Positions 16,371 to 25,753 of a stretch of DNA of 64,000 nucleotides are shown one piece after another; the first letter of the stretch is position 1, and each line of letters opens with the position of its first letter. Where the stretch lies: assembly GCF_938039245.1 (NCBI RefSeq), contig NZ_CALHVN010000012.1, positions 14,689-78,688 of the forward strand, read 5' to 3'. The position numbers and the translations under genes are program-made. This DNA is from an uncultured Campylobacter sp. GTDB taxonomy: Bacteria; Campylobacterota; Campylobacteria; Campylobacterales; Campylobacteraceae. The notes beneath the pieces are model-generated. The model was not told the origin of the DNA. It saw nothing but the letters and a program-made list of their open reading frames with translations, and did not search any database.

Positions 16371-17762
16371 TTAAATTTCTTTTGGCTTTTCTATAAAAAA
16401 GCCCTGCGCGAAGTCGGTCTGATAGCGCTCCACGACGTTAAAGAACTCCTCGTTCTCCACAAATCTCACAATAGTCTTCACGCCTAATCTTTTTGCGGTT
16501 AAATTTAGATTTTCAAACAGAGTTTTAAATTTGTCGTTTTTGATATTTTTGTTAAATTCTATGTCGTAGATAACAAAATCTATCGGCAAAAATTTAAAAT
16601 ACTCAAATCCGGCATTATTACCGCCGAATTTATTTAGCGCGAAGCGAAAACCTAGATTTTTATACTCCGTTAAGATTTCTTTAAATCTATTTATCTCGTC
16701 ATACACTAGCTTCTCACAAAACTCGAAAATAACGCGATTTGGATCGATCTTTCCCATCTGTGCGAACTCTTTTATAAAATTTATAAATTTTATATTTCTA
16801 AGCGAGACGGATGAAATTTCGATCATAAGCGGATCGTTATCTTTAAATTTAATTTCGGATAATTTTTTAATAATATTTATATCAAAAAGTACCTCGTAGC
16901 CGTTTTTATTTGCTATATTTTGTACTTTTCGCTTTGAGACTAGGCCTTGCATATCGGTATAAATTTTGATCAAAACGTTTTTTAAATTTTGTCCGAAGCG
17001 AAGGCTTTTAACGAGTTGGGTTTGAAAAATAAATCTTTGCATATCGATGCAGTTGCAGACGTCTTTTTCAAGGTCGTCGGTAACGTCTACTTTATCCTCG
17101 CTATCTTCTTCGTTTAGCTTTTGGATGAGATAAGAGACCGTATTTTTAAGGCTTGCGGAGTGGTTTATATCTACGGCGTCAAATTTAATCTTTAACTCGA
17201 TGTTATAAATCCCGTCGTTTAAAAGAGTCTTCTCAAAAACGCTTAAAAGATGGAGTAACTCGGTATTTTTACTCTCGCAAAAGATCAAAAAATACTCGTT
17301 TGAATATCTGCCGATAAGCGTATTCTTAGAGACTTTTTCGTTTAGAAATTTTTCTAGTCGCTCGACTAATCGTTTTAACAAAATATCGGTGCTTACAAAG
17401 CTATAACGCTCGTTTAGATCGTTTAAATTTTCGATCTTTAGCATTACCGCATTACCGCCACTCTTTCCTTTAAATTTAGAAGCCTGTTTTGAAAGTAGGC
17501 GTAAAATTTCATCTCTACTAAAGGCCTTGGTTATCTGATCTAACGTGCTTGTTTGAAAGCTTTGATAAATTTTATAAACCGTAAAATAAACCTGACACAA
17601 AACTAAAATCGTGATCAAAATAATGTCGTCGGCTTCAAATTTAACCTCATCTTTTTTAATAAAAATATAAACTAAAATGATAATACTAAAAAAAAGTATC
17701 GAAGATACTTCAAGTGCGGTTTTAAACCGATGGGATCTCTCTTTTAGTTCTGATTTTAGCAT
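16371..17762 (-). CDS. Membrane-anchored degenerate GGDEF/EAL protein
   Basis: Two hydrophobic helices (about residues 18-35 and 44-62) precede a region resembling GGDEF and then EAL. The GGEEF signature is replaced by GRYSNEYF. In the EAL part the usual DDFGTG is NKFGGN, the AEGVE motif is VRFVE, and no EAL triplet is seen, although the fold landmarks FEFCE, FLPIDFVIYD and DFAQGFFIEKP remain. Both catalytic activities are therefore probably lost, leaving a scaffold or binding role. The start is 1 bp after gyrB, an unusual operon partner. Confidence 0.8.
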   Translation of the reverse strand: MLKSELKERSHRFKTALEVSSILFFSIIILVYIFIKKDEVKFEADDIILITILVLCQVYFTVYKIYQSFQTSTLDQITKAFSRDEILRLLSKQASKFKGKSGGNAVMLKIENLNDLNERYSFVSTDILLKRLVERLEKFLNEKVSKNTLIGRYSNEYFLIFCESKNTELLHLLSVFEKTLLNDGIYNIELKIKFDAVDINHSASLKNTVSYLIQKLNEEDSEDKVDVTDDLEKDVCNCIDMQRFIFQTQLVKSLRFGQNLKNVLIKIYTDMQGLVSKRKVQNIANKNGYEVLFDINIIKKLSEIKFKDNDPLMIEISSVSLRNIKFINFIKEFAQMGKIDPNRVIFEFCEKLVYDEINRFKEILTEYKNLGFRFALNKFGGNNAGFEYFKFLPIDFVIYDIEFNKNIKNDKFKTLFENLNLTAKRLGVKTIVRFVENEEFFNVVERYQTDFAQGFFIEKPKEI

Positions 17763-17763
17763 C

Positions 17764-20073
17764 TCACACGTCCAAATGTTTCACGTCTTTTGCGTGCTCT
17801 TGTATGTAGTTTCTTCTAGGTTCTACCTCGTCGCCCATGAAGAGATTAAACGTATCCGAGGCACTTATAGCATCGTTTATGTTTATTTTTAGTAAGCGGC
17901 GGTTTTCCGGATTCATCGTAGTTTCCCATAGCTGCTCGGGGTTCATCTCGCCAAGACCTTTATAGCGCTGGATATAAGCGCCTTTTTTGGCATTTTTTTC
18001 TATCTCCTCTAGCACGTCTATCACGTCGCCTTTTAGCTCGATGCCGCGCTCTTTTATCTTTTGACTGATATAAAGCGCTTCTTCGTAAAGCGGATTTGTA
18101 AATAAATTTTCATTTACTAAAAGCTCTTCTAGGCCGCTTTCGGTTTGTACGTAAATTCGCGCCTCTTCTTCGCTGACGTATGAGTTTAGGATATTATGCT
18201 CCTGCGCTTCCAGATAATTTTTCAAAATTTCAAAAATTTCACCGTAACTTTTTGAAACGATATCTGGATTTTCGATCATATATCTAACTGCAGAAATCAC
18301 GCTAAATCGCTTTTCAAGCTCTTTTAATACGCTTCTATAAGCCGCGACTATCTTTAAAAAGTCTATGAGATCAGCGTTTCCGATACCTTCAAACTCGACT
18401 CCTTCGATGCCGGTTTCGATTAAAAATTCATTGAGCGCTTTTTCGTCTTTTAGATAAATTTCTTTTTTACCCTTTTTATAACGGTAAAGCGGCGGCTGGG
18501 CTAGATAGATGTGGCCGTTTTCCACGACTTTGTGTAAAAATCTAAAGAAAAAAGTTAAAAGCAGCGTCTGGATGTGGCTACCGTCGACGTCGGCATCGGT
18601 CATGATGATGATCTTGTGGTAGCGAAGCCTCTCTGCGTCAAATTCGTCGCCGATACCACAACCTAGCGCGGTTATCATATTTTTTATTTCGTCTGATTTT
18701 AAAATTTTATCTAAGCGCGATTTTTCGACGTTTAAAATTTTACCTTTTAACGGCAAAATCGCCTGAAATACTCTATCGCGTCCTTGTTTGGCCGAACCGC
18801 CAGCAGAATCGCCCTCCACCAGATAAAGTTCGCTGATAACTGGATCTTTGCTTTGGCAGTCGGCTAGTTTACCGGGTAGAGTTCCTATGCTTAGACCCTC
18901 TTTTTTACGCGTTAGATCGCGAGCTTTTTTGGCAGCTTCGCGTCCGCGCGCCGCCATCAGCGCTTTTTCCATTATCGCGCGAGCTTCGATCGGATTTTCT
19001 TCAAAATACTTGCTAAGCACCTCAAAAACCATCTTTTGAACGATCGGCTTTACGTAGCTTGAGCCTAGTTTTCCTTTCGTTTGGCCTTCAAACTGCGGTT
19101 CCGGCACCTTTACGCTGATAACTGCGATTAGACCTTCGCGGATATCTTCGCCGGTGATTTTCGTGTCTTTTTCGCGAGCTGCGGCGTTTGCTGCGATATA
19201 GTTTGTTATCACGCGAGTTAGACCCGCGCGAAATCCCGCCTCGTGCGTACCGCCGTCAGGGGTTTTGATATTATTTACGAAGCTTAGTAAATTTTCGCTA
19301 TAAGTATCGTTGTACATTAGCGCAAAATCGACTAAAACGTCCTCTTCGCCGCCGCTAAAAGATACCGCTTTGCTTACGGCTTCGTTTTTATTCATATCCG
19401 TTACAAAGCTCTCAAGTCCGCCCTCGTAGTGAAAGCTCTCGCTTCTACCGTTTCTTTGATCTTTAAAATTTATCGTGATTTTCGGATTTAGATAGGCTAG
19501 TTCGCGAAAACGTTTAGTTAAAATTTCATCGTTAAATTCCGTAACCTCAAAAATGCTGTCATCCGGCCAAAACTCTACCTGAGTTCCAGTTCTATTCGTA
19601 GTTTTTATAACTTCTAGGTCGCTTTGAGGGATACCTTTTGAAAATTCTTGTCTATATAGTTTGCCGTCGCGTTTGATATTTACGACCAGTTTTTTAGAAA
19701 GGGCGTTTACGACGCTAACTCCGACGCCGTGCAGACCGCCTGAAACCTTATAAGTATCTTTATCAAATTTACCGCCCGCGTGAAGTACGGTTAAAACGAC
19801 AGTCGCTGCTGAAATTTTCTCAGTTGGGTGCATATCTACCGGTATACCGCGTCCGTTATCGGTGATGATAGCAGAGCCTTCGCGCGTTAGTTCTACGTCT
19901 ATCGTATCACAGTAGCCCGCCATCGCTTCGTCTATGGAGTTATCGACGACCTCGTAGATCATGTGGTGTAGGCCGCTTACGTTAGTGTCGCCAATGTACA
20001 TACCGGGGCGTTTTCTAACCGCTTCTAGCCCTTTTAAAACTTTAATATTTTCCGCGCCGTAATTTTGCTGCAT
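17764..20073 (-). CDS. gyrB: DNA gyrase subunit B
   Basis: This is the ATPase subunit of the type II topoisomerase that introduces negative supercoils. The N-terminal GHKL ATPase has DNSIDEAMAG, ITDNGRGIP and GLHGVGVSVVNALS. The TOPRIM domain has LVEGDSAGGSAKQGRDR and the metal-binding DADVDGSHI. The C-terminal QRYKGLGEMNPEQLWETTM is intact. Its 769 residues are standard. It follows dnaN by 17 bp, in the usual origin cluster. Confidence 0.98.
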   Translation of the reverse strand: MQQNYGAENIKVLKGLEAVRKRPGMYIGDTNVSGLHHMIYEVVDNSIDEAMAGYCDTIDVELTREGSAIITDNGRGIPVDMHPTEKISAATVVLTVLHAGGKFDKDTYKVSGGLHGVGVSVVNALSKKLVVNIKRDGKLYRQEFSKGIPQSDLEVIKTTNRTGTQVEFWPDDSIFEVTEFNDEILTKRFRELAYLNPKITINFKDQRNGRSESFHYEGGLESFVTDMNKNEAVSKAVSFSGGEEDVLVDFALMYNDTYSENLLSFVNNIKTPDGGTHEAGFRAGLTRVITNYIAANAAAREKDTKITGEDIREGLIAVISVKVPEPQFEGQTKGKLGSSYVKPIVQKMVFEVLSKYFEENPIEARAIMEKALMAARGREAAKKARDLTRKKEGLSIGTLPGKLADCQSKDPVISELYLVEGDSAGGSAKQGRDRVFQAILPLKGKILNVEKSRLDKILKSDEIKNMITALGCGIGDEFDAERLRYHKIIIMTDADVDGSHIQTLLLTFFFRFLHKVVENGHIYLAQPPLYRYKKGKKEIYLKDEKALNEFLIETGIEGVEFEGIGNADLIDFLKIVAAYRSVLKELEKRFSVISAVRYMIENPDIVSKSYGEIFEILKNYLEAQEHNILNSYVSEEEARIYVQTESGLEELLVNENLFTNPLYEEALYISQKIKERGIELKGDVIDVLEEIEKNAKKGAYIQRYKGLGEMNPEQLWETTMNPENRRLLKININDAISASDTFNLFMGDEVEPRRNYIQEHAKDVKHLDV

Positions 20074-20090
20074 TATTTACCTTTTTATTT

Positions 20091-21158
20091 TTATAAATTT
20101 ATCGGCATGATTACCGTTTTTAGCTCGTTTGAGCTAACCGTGAAGGCTAAATTCGAGTCGTTAAATCCAAATTCGAAATATTCCTCTTCGATATTTTGCA
20201 AGAAATCAAGCAAATATCTATTTTTTACGCCGACGTAAATTTCGCTTTCAAGCCCCGTTGCAAAATCAATCGAAGTTTTAGCTTCAGAATTATCCTCTAC
20301 TATGCTTTCAAAACTTACCGTTTGCGGGGCAAATATTATTTTGGTACTTTCAGACATGATAGAGACGGTTTTTATACCTTCTATCATTTTATCTCTGCTT
20401 AATCTTAGACGTTTTTTTATCTCTTGCGGGATTACTCTATTATAATCCGGAAATTTACCGTTAATCAGCTTCGTAAAAAATTCGAAATTCGAGCTTTGAG
20501 CGATAAGAGTCGTATCGTCGTAGTAAATTTCTATTTTATCGAAAAATAGTTTTTGAATTTCGCCGATTGCTTTTTTCGGGATTATTAGCGAAAATTCACT
20601 CTGTGTAGGGGTTTCTAGTCTAAAGACGCTTAGCCTTTTAGTATCGGTTCCTACTATGTTTATGTAGTTTTGCTTTATGTCGATAAATGCGCCGTTTAGC
20701 TCAAATTTTGGATTATTATTATCGATACTAGGGAATATTTTTTTTAGACTTCGACCTAGCATGACAGCATCGACTTCAAATTTATTTTTATTTTCTACAG
20801 TAGGAAAATTCGGAAAATCTTCAAATTTATACATAGGAAGTTTGTATTTTGAGTTTTTTTGCTTTATATAGAGATAGTTATTTAACGTCTCTAACGTAAC
20901 TTCTTCGTCTTTTAGACTTCTTATGATATCAAGCAGTTTTTTACCGTTTGCGGTTGCGTTTCCTTCGTCCATGATTTTGACGTTTGAGAGTTTATAGGCT
21001 AGACCGATTTCGTGATCGGTTGCTTTGACGTTTAAAATACCGTCTTTAGCTGCTATAAATATATGCGAAGTTATAGCGCTTAAATCTCTTTTTTCTAAAT
21101 AAGGATTAGCATTGTTTATTACGCTTTCTAGAGCGTTTTTGTTAATTGCGACTTTCAT
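20091..21158 (-). CDS. dnaN: DNA polymerase III sliding clamp (beta subunit)
   Basis: The 355-residue protein has the three-domain clamp pattern, ending ELKTVIMPINL, which matches the family C-terminal MPMRL. It encircles DNA and tethers the polymerase and other proteins. The ribosome site is AAGGAAAAAA before the ATG. The gene lies between dnaA and gyrB in the conserved order. The 138 bp between dnaA and dnaN has origin-like features. Confidence 0.97.
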   Translation of the reverse strand: MKVAINKNALESVINNANPYLEKRDLSAITSHIFIAAKDGILNVKATDHEIGLAYKLSNVKIMDEGNATANGKKLLDIIRSLKDEEVTLETLNNYLYIKQKNSKYKLPMYKFEDFPNFPTVENKNKFEVDAVMLGRSLKKIFPSIDNNNPKFELNGAFIDIKQNYINIVGTDTKRLSVFRLETPTQSEFSLIIPKKAIGEIQKLFFDKIEIYYDDTTLIAQSSNFEFFTKLINGKFPDYNRVIPQEIKKRLRLSRDKMIEGIKTVSIMSESTKIIFAPQTVSFESIVEDNSEAKTSIDFATGLESEIYVGVKNRYLLDFLQNIEEEYFEFGFNDSNLAFTVSSNELKTVIMPINL

Positions 21159-21296
21159 TTTTTTCCTTTTGTTTTTAAATTTCTTTTAGTAGCATTAGTA
21201 GGGGACGTGAAAATGTTAATATCCTTTTTTAGTCCCGTAGATAGGTATTTTGCGGCGTTAATAAAATATTGATTTTTTTCACTTTTATTCACGTTT
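21159..21296. other. oriC: Putative oriC2: DnaA-box-like sites and AT-rich tract between dnaA and dnaN
   Basis: TTTATTCAC is at 21284-21292 and TTTTTCAC at 21275-21282, with an inverted CATTTTCAC-like site at 21207-21215. These resemble the epsilonproteobacterial DnaA box (ending TTCAC). Between them are AT-rich runs (GTTAATATCC, GTTAATAAAATATTGATTTTTTT) suitable for unwinding. In C. jejuni and H. pylori the unwinding site lies on this side of dnaA. Inference from position and motif. Confidence 0.6.
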
Positions 21297-22607
21297 TTAC
21301 TCTTTGGTTAAAATTTTATTTTTTAGTTCTTCGACGCGAACTTTAAAATATTCGTTCGTTTCGATTAGTTCGTTTATTTTTTTGATGCTGTGGCTTACGG
21401 CCGAGTGATCTTTCATGTTGAAAAACTGCGCGATCTGCGGCATCGAGTTTGGCGTCAAATTTTTAGCCAGATATATCACGATGCGTCTGGCCTCGACGAT
21501 ATTTTTTGAGCGCGATTTACTTTTCATGTCGCTAGGTTTTATATTTAGCTCTTTACTCACGGTTTCTACGATGCTCTCTAAATTTATATTTTCGCGTTTT
21601 TCTTTTATCTGATCGCGCAGGATATTTTTAGCAAATTCTAGCGTGATTTCCTGCCTCATCAGCCTTGCGTAAGCGTTTAAATTTATTATCGCGCTTTCGA
21701 TTTCTCGGATGTTATCGCCCATGTTTGTAGCGATGTAGTTTATGACGTCGGTACCAAGATAAATTTTATCAAATTCGCATTTTTTATTGATAATTGCGAT
21801 TTTAGTATCAAGTTCTGGCGGCGTGATATCGGCGATGATACCCCATTCAAAACGCGTCCTTAGCCTATCTTCAAAGCCTTTTAGCAACTTTGGTTGGCGG
21901 TCTGAGGTCATCACGATTTGGCCGTTTTTGGCGTGAATCTCGTTAAACGTATGAAAAAATTCCTCTTGGATTTTATCCGTTTTTCCTAAAAACTGCACGT
22001 CGTCGATGAGTAAAACGTCGCAGTTTCGGTACTTTTCGCGAAATCGCTCCATCGAGTGGTTGTTGAGATTATACGTAAAATCCGTGATAAACTGCTCGCT
22101 CGTGACGCAAATAACCATTTTTCCGCCGTTTAGACAAAAATTTCCGACCGATTGTAAAAGGTGAGTCTTGCCAAGTCCCGTCGGGCCGTAGATGAAAAGA
22201 GGATTGTAAATCTTACCCGGCTGCTCGGAGACGGCTTTTGCGCTTAAAAAAGCAAATTGATTCGAGTCGCCGACGACGAAATTTTCAAAAGTGTAGCTTG
22301 GATTTAGCAGACTGCTTTGCGCTTTTATCTCTTTGACGTCCACTTTTTTGGCCGGTTTGCTTGTGGTTTTGGTCGGGGCTTGGACTTCGACGACCGGTTT
22401 TTGCCCGGTTTTTACTTCAAAAAGATGAGCGATTTTAGCGGCGTATTTGGTCTGGATAAATTTGGCGATAATCTCGTTTGGCGCGTTAAATACGACGTTC
22501 GTCGAATTTGAGCTTTTTTCGTTAAATTTAAGCTGCTTGATGTAGCATTCAAATTCCGACGGTAAAATTTCTTTGGAAAGAAGCTCCAAAACCTCGTTTG
22601 CGACCAA
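21297..22607 (-). CDS. dnaA: Chromosomal replication initiator DnaA
   Basis: DnaA binds oriC and opens the duplex. Domain I covers about residues 1-80, a short linker rich in lysine and threonine follows, and the AAA+ domain has Walker A GPTGLGKTH and Walker B VLLIDDVQFL. The C-terminal helix-turn-helix signature is DHSAVSHSIKKI. Its 436 residues are typical of Campylobacter. The gene reads left, away from ruvC. DnaA-box-like clusters lie on both sides. Confidence 0.98.
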   Translation of the reverse strand: MVANEVLELLSKEILPSEFECYIKQLKFNEKSSNSTNVVFNAPNEIIAKFIQTKYAAKIAHLFEVKTGQKPVVEVQAPTKTTSKPAKKVDVKEIKAQSSLLNPSYTFENFVVGDSNQFAFLSAKAVSEQPGKIYNPLFIYGPTGLGKTHLLQSVGNFCLNGGKMVICVTSEQFITDFTYNLNNHSMERFREKYRNCDVLLIDDVQFLGKTDKIQEEFFHTFNEIHAKNGQIVMTSDRQPKLLKGFEDRLRTRFEWGIIADITPPELDTKIAIINKKCEFDKIYLGTDVINYIATNMGDNIREIESAIINLNAYARLMRQEITLEFAKNILRDQIKEKRENINLESIVETVSKELNIKPSDMKSKSRSKNIVEARRIVIYLAKNLTPNSMPQIAQFFNMKDHSAVSHSIKKINELIETNEYFKVRVEELKNKILTKE

Positions 22608-22721
22608 ATTTTTGCCTTTAAGATTGATTCGCTAGATTTTATCTTAAATTTGTTAAAATGGCGTTGAAATTCGTTTTTTCACGGTGTGAAAAAAGCGTGA
22701 AAAACTATTGAAAAGGACGAG
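22608..22721. other. oriC: Putative oriC1: inverted DnaA-box-like pair upstream of dnaA
   Basis: TTTTTTCAC (22674-22682) and its exact inverse GTGAAAAAA (22686-22694) are separated by GGT, and a third copy, GTGAAAAAC, is at 22697-22705. This arrangement in the dnaA-ruvC gap could bind DnaA for origin function or for autoregulation of dnaA. With the dnaA-dnaN cluster it would make a bipartite origin. Confidence 0.55.
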
Positions 22722-23198
22722 ATGAAAATTTTAGGAATCGATCCTGGATCGCGAAACTGCGGCTATGCGATCGTCGAAAAGACGCCCGTGAAAACTGTTT
22801 TGATCGAGGCGGGACTAATCAAAATAAAACCGAATTCTTTGCAGTATCAAATCACCGAACTTTGCGAGGGACTTGACCTAATTTTTAAAAATCATAAATT
22901 TGACGAAGTGGCGATCGAGGACATATTTTTCGCTTATAATCCAAAAACGGTTTTGAAGCTCGCGCAGTTTCGAGGGGCGCTCAGTCTTAAAATTTTGCAG
23001 CTTCACGGAGATTTTGCCGAGTATACGCCGCTTCAGGTTAAAAAAACCGTCACAGGCAAAGCCAAGGCCGATAAAGAGCAGGTGGCCTTTATGGTTAAAA
23101 AAATCCTCGGTATCACGAAGGAGATCAAGCCTCTTGACATCACCGATGCCATCGCTATAGCGCTAACGCATGCGAATAATTTGCGGCTGAAGGGTTAG
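22722..23198 (+). CDS. ruvC: Holliday junction endonuclease RuvC
   Basis: RuvC cuts Holliday junctions after RuvAB branch migration. The acidic residues are present: D7 in GIDPGSRNCGYA, E in VAIEDIF (about residue 67), and the pair in PLDITDAIAIALTHA (about 138-141). Its 158 residues match the family. The ribosome site is AAAAGGACGAG. It is divergent from dnaA across the putative oriC1, the same arrangement as in other Campylobacter. Confidence 0.96.
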   Translation: MKILGIDPGSRNCGYAIVEKTPVKTVLIEAGLIKIKPNSLQYQITELCEGLDLIFKNHKFDEVAIEDIFFAYNPKTVLKLAQFRGALSLKILQLHGDFAEYTPLQVKKTVTGKAKADKEQVAFMVKKILGITKEIKPLDITDAIAIALTHANNLRLKG

Positions 23199-23299
23199 TT
23201 TTTAGCTAAGCTTATTAAAATTCGCGCTGAAATTTAGTTTATTTCGCAGCGTAATCGGTTAAATTTTGATGCTAAAATCCGGCGTAAATTTAATAAATT

Positions 23300-24088
23300 T
23301 TACTCCGCTAGCCCCAAAGTCCGCAGCTCGCTTAGGCCGTCTACTATGGGCTTTCTAAATTTTTTAGGACGCGATGTCGGTACGGTTAGCACGATGTCCT
23401 CTCGGCCGTCCTCTAAAAAATCTTTTAGATACGCCGTCACATAGCTAAATTTACTCTTAAACTCCTCGCTAAGCTGATTTAGAGAGTGAAATTTATCTCG
23501 TCTTACGACAAACTGCGTTGAAGTATCAAGCACGAAAAGCCGCGCGGGGATGCCGTCATAATCAAAGCTAGAAAGCCTTGCCTCGCTGATATCAAGCGCC
23601 CATTCGGCACGGCCGTAAAACTCTTGCCTAAAAGCGTCTATTTTGAGCTGGAGTTCTGGATTTTTATGCGTCATAAATCCGCATTTATTTATGCGAAACG
23701 AGGTGATTTTGCCCTTGATTTTGACGCGGCAAAAGAGCACGGAGTCCAGTATGCCGTAGTCGTTAAAGCAAGTATTTTCAAGCAAAACGTCCTTCCAAAC
23801 GCAAGGACCGAAAAAACAAGACCTAAAAGTACACCCGATAAAATTTACCCCGCTTATCGTCTGCGGATTTGTAAGATCGTTATCAAGCCCTATGTCGCAG
23901 TTCATAAACTCTATGTTTTTAAAGACCAGCCTGCCTCCATTTTTCTTTTGCGCGCTTTTGTCGTCTGCAAAATCAATCAAACGGTCTTCAGCTAGATTTA
24001 CCGCCGAATTTTCGCATGGGCTTGCTAACTCGTTTATTAACTGAGCTAAATTTCGCTTGAAAAATTTTTGATTTTGGATTATTTTCAT
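23300..24088 (-). CDS. Hypothetical protein with pentapeptide-like central repeats
   Basis: The 262-residue protein has no signal peptide. The centre (about residues 55-130) has alternating phenylalanine/cysteine positions, FKNIEFMNCDIG, GVNFIGCTFRSCFFG and LENTCFNDYG, of the kind that forms a right-handed pentapeptide beta helix, though irregular. The C-terminal third is helical and basic (TSRPKKFRKP). No partner gene suggests a role. Confidence 0.6.
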   Translation of the reverse strand: MKIIQNQKFFKRNLAQLINELASPCENSAVNLAEDRLIDFADDKSAQKKNGGRLVFKNIEFMNCDIGLDNDLTNPQTISGVNFIGCTFRSCFFGPCVWKDVLLENTCFNDYGILDSVLFCRVKIKGKITSFRINKCGFMTHKNPELQLKIDAFRQEFYGRAEWALDISEARLSSFDYDGIPARLFVLDTSTQFVVRRDKFHSLNQLSEEFKSKFSYVTAYLKDFLEDGREDIVLTVPTSRPKKFRKPIVDGLSELRTLGLAE

Positions 24089-24200
24089 CGTTTTTATTTC
24101 ATCGCTTATTTTTGTCGCAAAAGGCGTTAAATTTGAGCTAAAAGTATAAATTAAACGCCTTAAAAGCTACCAAATTTAGCTAAAATCGCTAAAGTCGGGC

Positions 24201-25481
24201 TTATTCGTCCTTTTTCTCGTCCTCTTTTTTGCCGATCTTTTCTTTGGCGTTTTTTATGAGATTTTCGGCGGCTTTGTAGAGCTTCTCGCCTAGTTCTTTT
24301 GATTTTGATTTGAGATTTTCGCCGATCTCGCTCGCATTTATGGCGCTTAGCTTCTCCTGCGTTCGTTTTTCAAAGTCGCCGATATCTTTTTTGAGCGCTT
24401 CGAGGCGTTCTTTGGCGTTAAAATTTTCTTTAAATTTATCGCCGGCTTGAGTTACTTCGCGCTTTAGCTCCTCAAATTTTGCTCCCGCAAGGCTCGCGAA
24501 TTTATCGATATTTTCGTTAAATTTTAGCTCTTCTAGCTGAAGCTCGATCTGGCGGGAAACGTCGTTTTGTAGGCGCTTAAATTTAGCCAAGTAGCTATCT
24601 ACCGACTCGTCTAGGATTTCGTTTATCACGGCAGCAGAGGGCTCCTGCGAGCGCGCCATATCGCGCAGCATCGCTACGAACCTCTCCTCGAGCCTTATAA
24701 ATTCTTTAGCTTCGCCTAGCAGCGCCTGACCGTCCGGGGCAAATTTGATCTCCTCGATAAACTTCTCCGTCCTTTTGCCAAGCGCCTCTTTTACGCCGCC
24801 GATAGCGCCGCTTATTAGCTCTTTGGCAAATGCCTGATCGACGTCAGCTATCTCGCACGCCGCCTCGCAGACCGTCCTTGCGATCTCCAGGATGCGCTCT
24901 TTGCTCGCTTCGCCCTCGTTTATCGCGCTAAGCACGACGTTTTTGGCGATTTGCTCCACCGTATCTTTCACGTCGTCGCCCTTTTCGATGGCGGTTAGAA
25001 ACGCCGCTTCGGTAGTTTCTTTTAGGATTCCCAACATTTGCAGCTCGCAGAGCATCTTTTCGTCTATCGCGGTTAAAATTTCGTCCTTATCCGCCAGGTC
25101 GCTGCTTTTGATGAAATTTTCCATATTTTCAAGCAGCGCGCGAACGTCGTTTTTGATCTCGTCTTTTTGCGCGTAAATTTGCCGCTCGATCTGCTCTTTT
25201 TCGTAGATTAGGCGGTGGATGTACTGCTCTTTTGCCTCGCTGAGCGCGTCTCCTGCGCTTTGGATGAGGTTGGCGACGTTTTGGCGGTTTAGCAGATCCT
25301 CGCTCTTTAGCGCCTCGCAAATTTGCTCAAACTCTTTAGCTAGAGCCGCGTTTGCGTCGCCGTTTTTTGCGCTTTTGATGCTTTTTCTAAACTCACTTAG
25401 CGCAAATTCCCTGATCAAAACGGAAATTTGCGGGTCGTTTTTGTTCTCTTTTATGGCTTGGGTGAAGACTAAATTTTGCAT
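24201..25481 (-). CDS. Long alpha-helical protein (possibly DUF6781 type)
   Basis: The 426 residues are almost entirely amphipathic helix, rich in alanine, glutamate and lysine, with coiled-coil segments near residues 70-120 and 290-400. The last 30 residues are highly charged (KIGKKEDEKKDE). A central block, KDTVEQIAKNVVLSAI followed by the EIARTVCEAACEIADVD region, looks like a repeated helical domain, which I tentatively link to DUF6781. There is no membrane segment. Function unknown; it resembles structural or stress-type helical proteins. Confidence 0.65.
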   Translation of the reverse strand: MQNLVFTQAIKENKNDPQISVLIREFALSEFRKSIKSAKNGDANAALAKEFEQICEALKSEDLLNRQNVANLIQSAGDALSEAKEQYIHRLIYEKEQIERQIYAQKDEIKNDVRALLENMENFIKSSDLADKDEILTAIDEKMLCELQMLGILKETTEAAFLTAIEKGDDVKDTVEQIAKNVVLSAINEGEASKERILEIARTVCEAACEIADVDQAFAKELISGAIGGVKEALGKRTEKFIEEIKFAPDGQALLGEAKEFIRLEERFVAMLRDMARSQEPSAAVINEILDESVDSYLAKFKRLQNDVSRQIELQLEELKFNENIDKFASLAGAKFEELKREVTQAGDKFKENFNAKERLEALKKDIGDFEKRTQEKLSAINASEIGENLKSKSKELGEKLYKAAENLIKNAKEKIGKKEDEKKDE

Positions 25482-25489
25482 GAAAGTCC

Positions 25490-25753
25490 TTATAGTACGT
25501 ATTTACAAACGCGTCTTAGCGCAGAAAAAATTTCTAACCGCTCCTGGTTAGAATTAACTAAAACGCTTAGATTGTAGCTTTTGTATTTGCCCTCTTTGCT
25601 CGATTTTGACGGCGCTATCTTGTGTTGCCTCTCGCCTACGACGCCCTGCGCGATAGCTTCGGCATTTTCGTTTTCAAGCACGATGATTTTGTATTCCCAG
25701 AAATTTGGGTACGAGATTTCGGGTTCTTTATTTAGATCGCACGTAGTCGCCAC
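25490..25753 (-). CDS. DUF493/YbeD-like small protein
   Basis: The 87-residue protein matches the ferredoxin-like DUF493 family (HP0495 of H. pylori, YbeD of E. coli), with WEYKIIVLENE, KSYNLSVLVNSNQER and a C-terminal helix LEIFSALRRV. In E. coli the family is placed near lipoate genes, and its role is unclear. The start overlaps the end of moaC by 26 bp in another frame, so the genes are coupled. Confidence 0.85.
   Translation of the reverse strand: MATTCDLNKEPEISYPNFWEYKIIVLENENAEAIAQGVVGERQHKIAPSKSSKEGKYKSYNLSVLVNSNQERLEIFSALRRVCKYVL

Noticed and set aside
23624..23995. 123-residue plus-strand frame opposite the pentapeptide-like gene
   Set aside because: It lacks a ribosome site and any motif, and the minus-strand gene has the better protein pattern.
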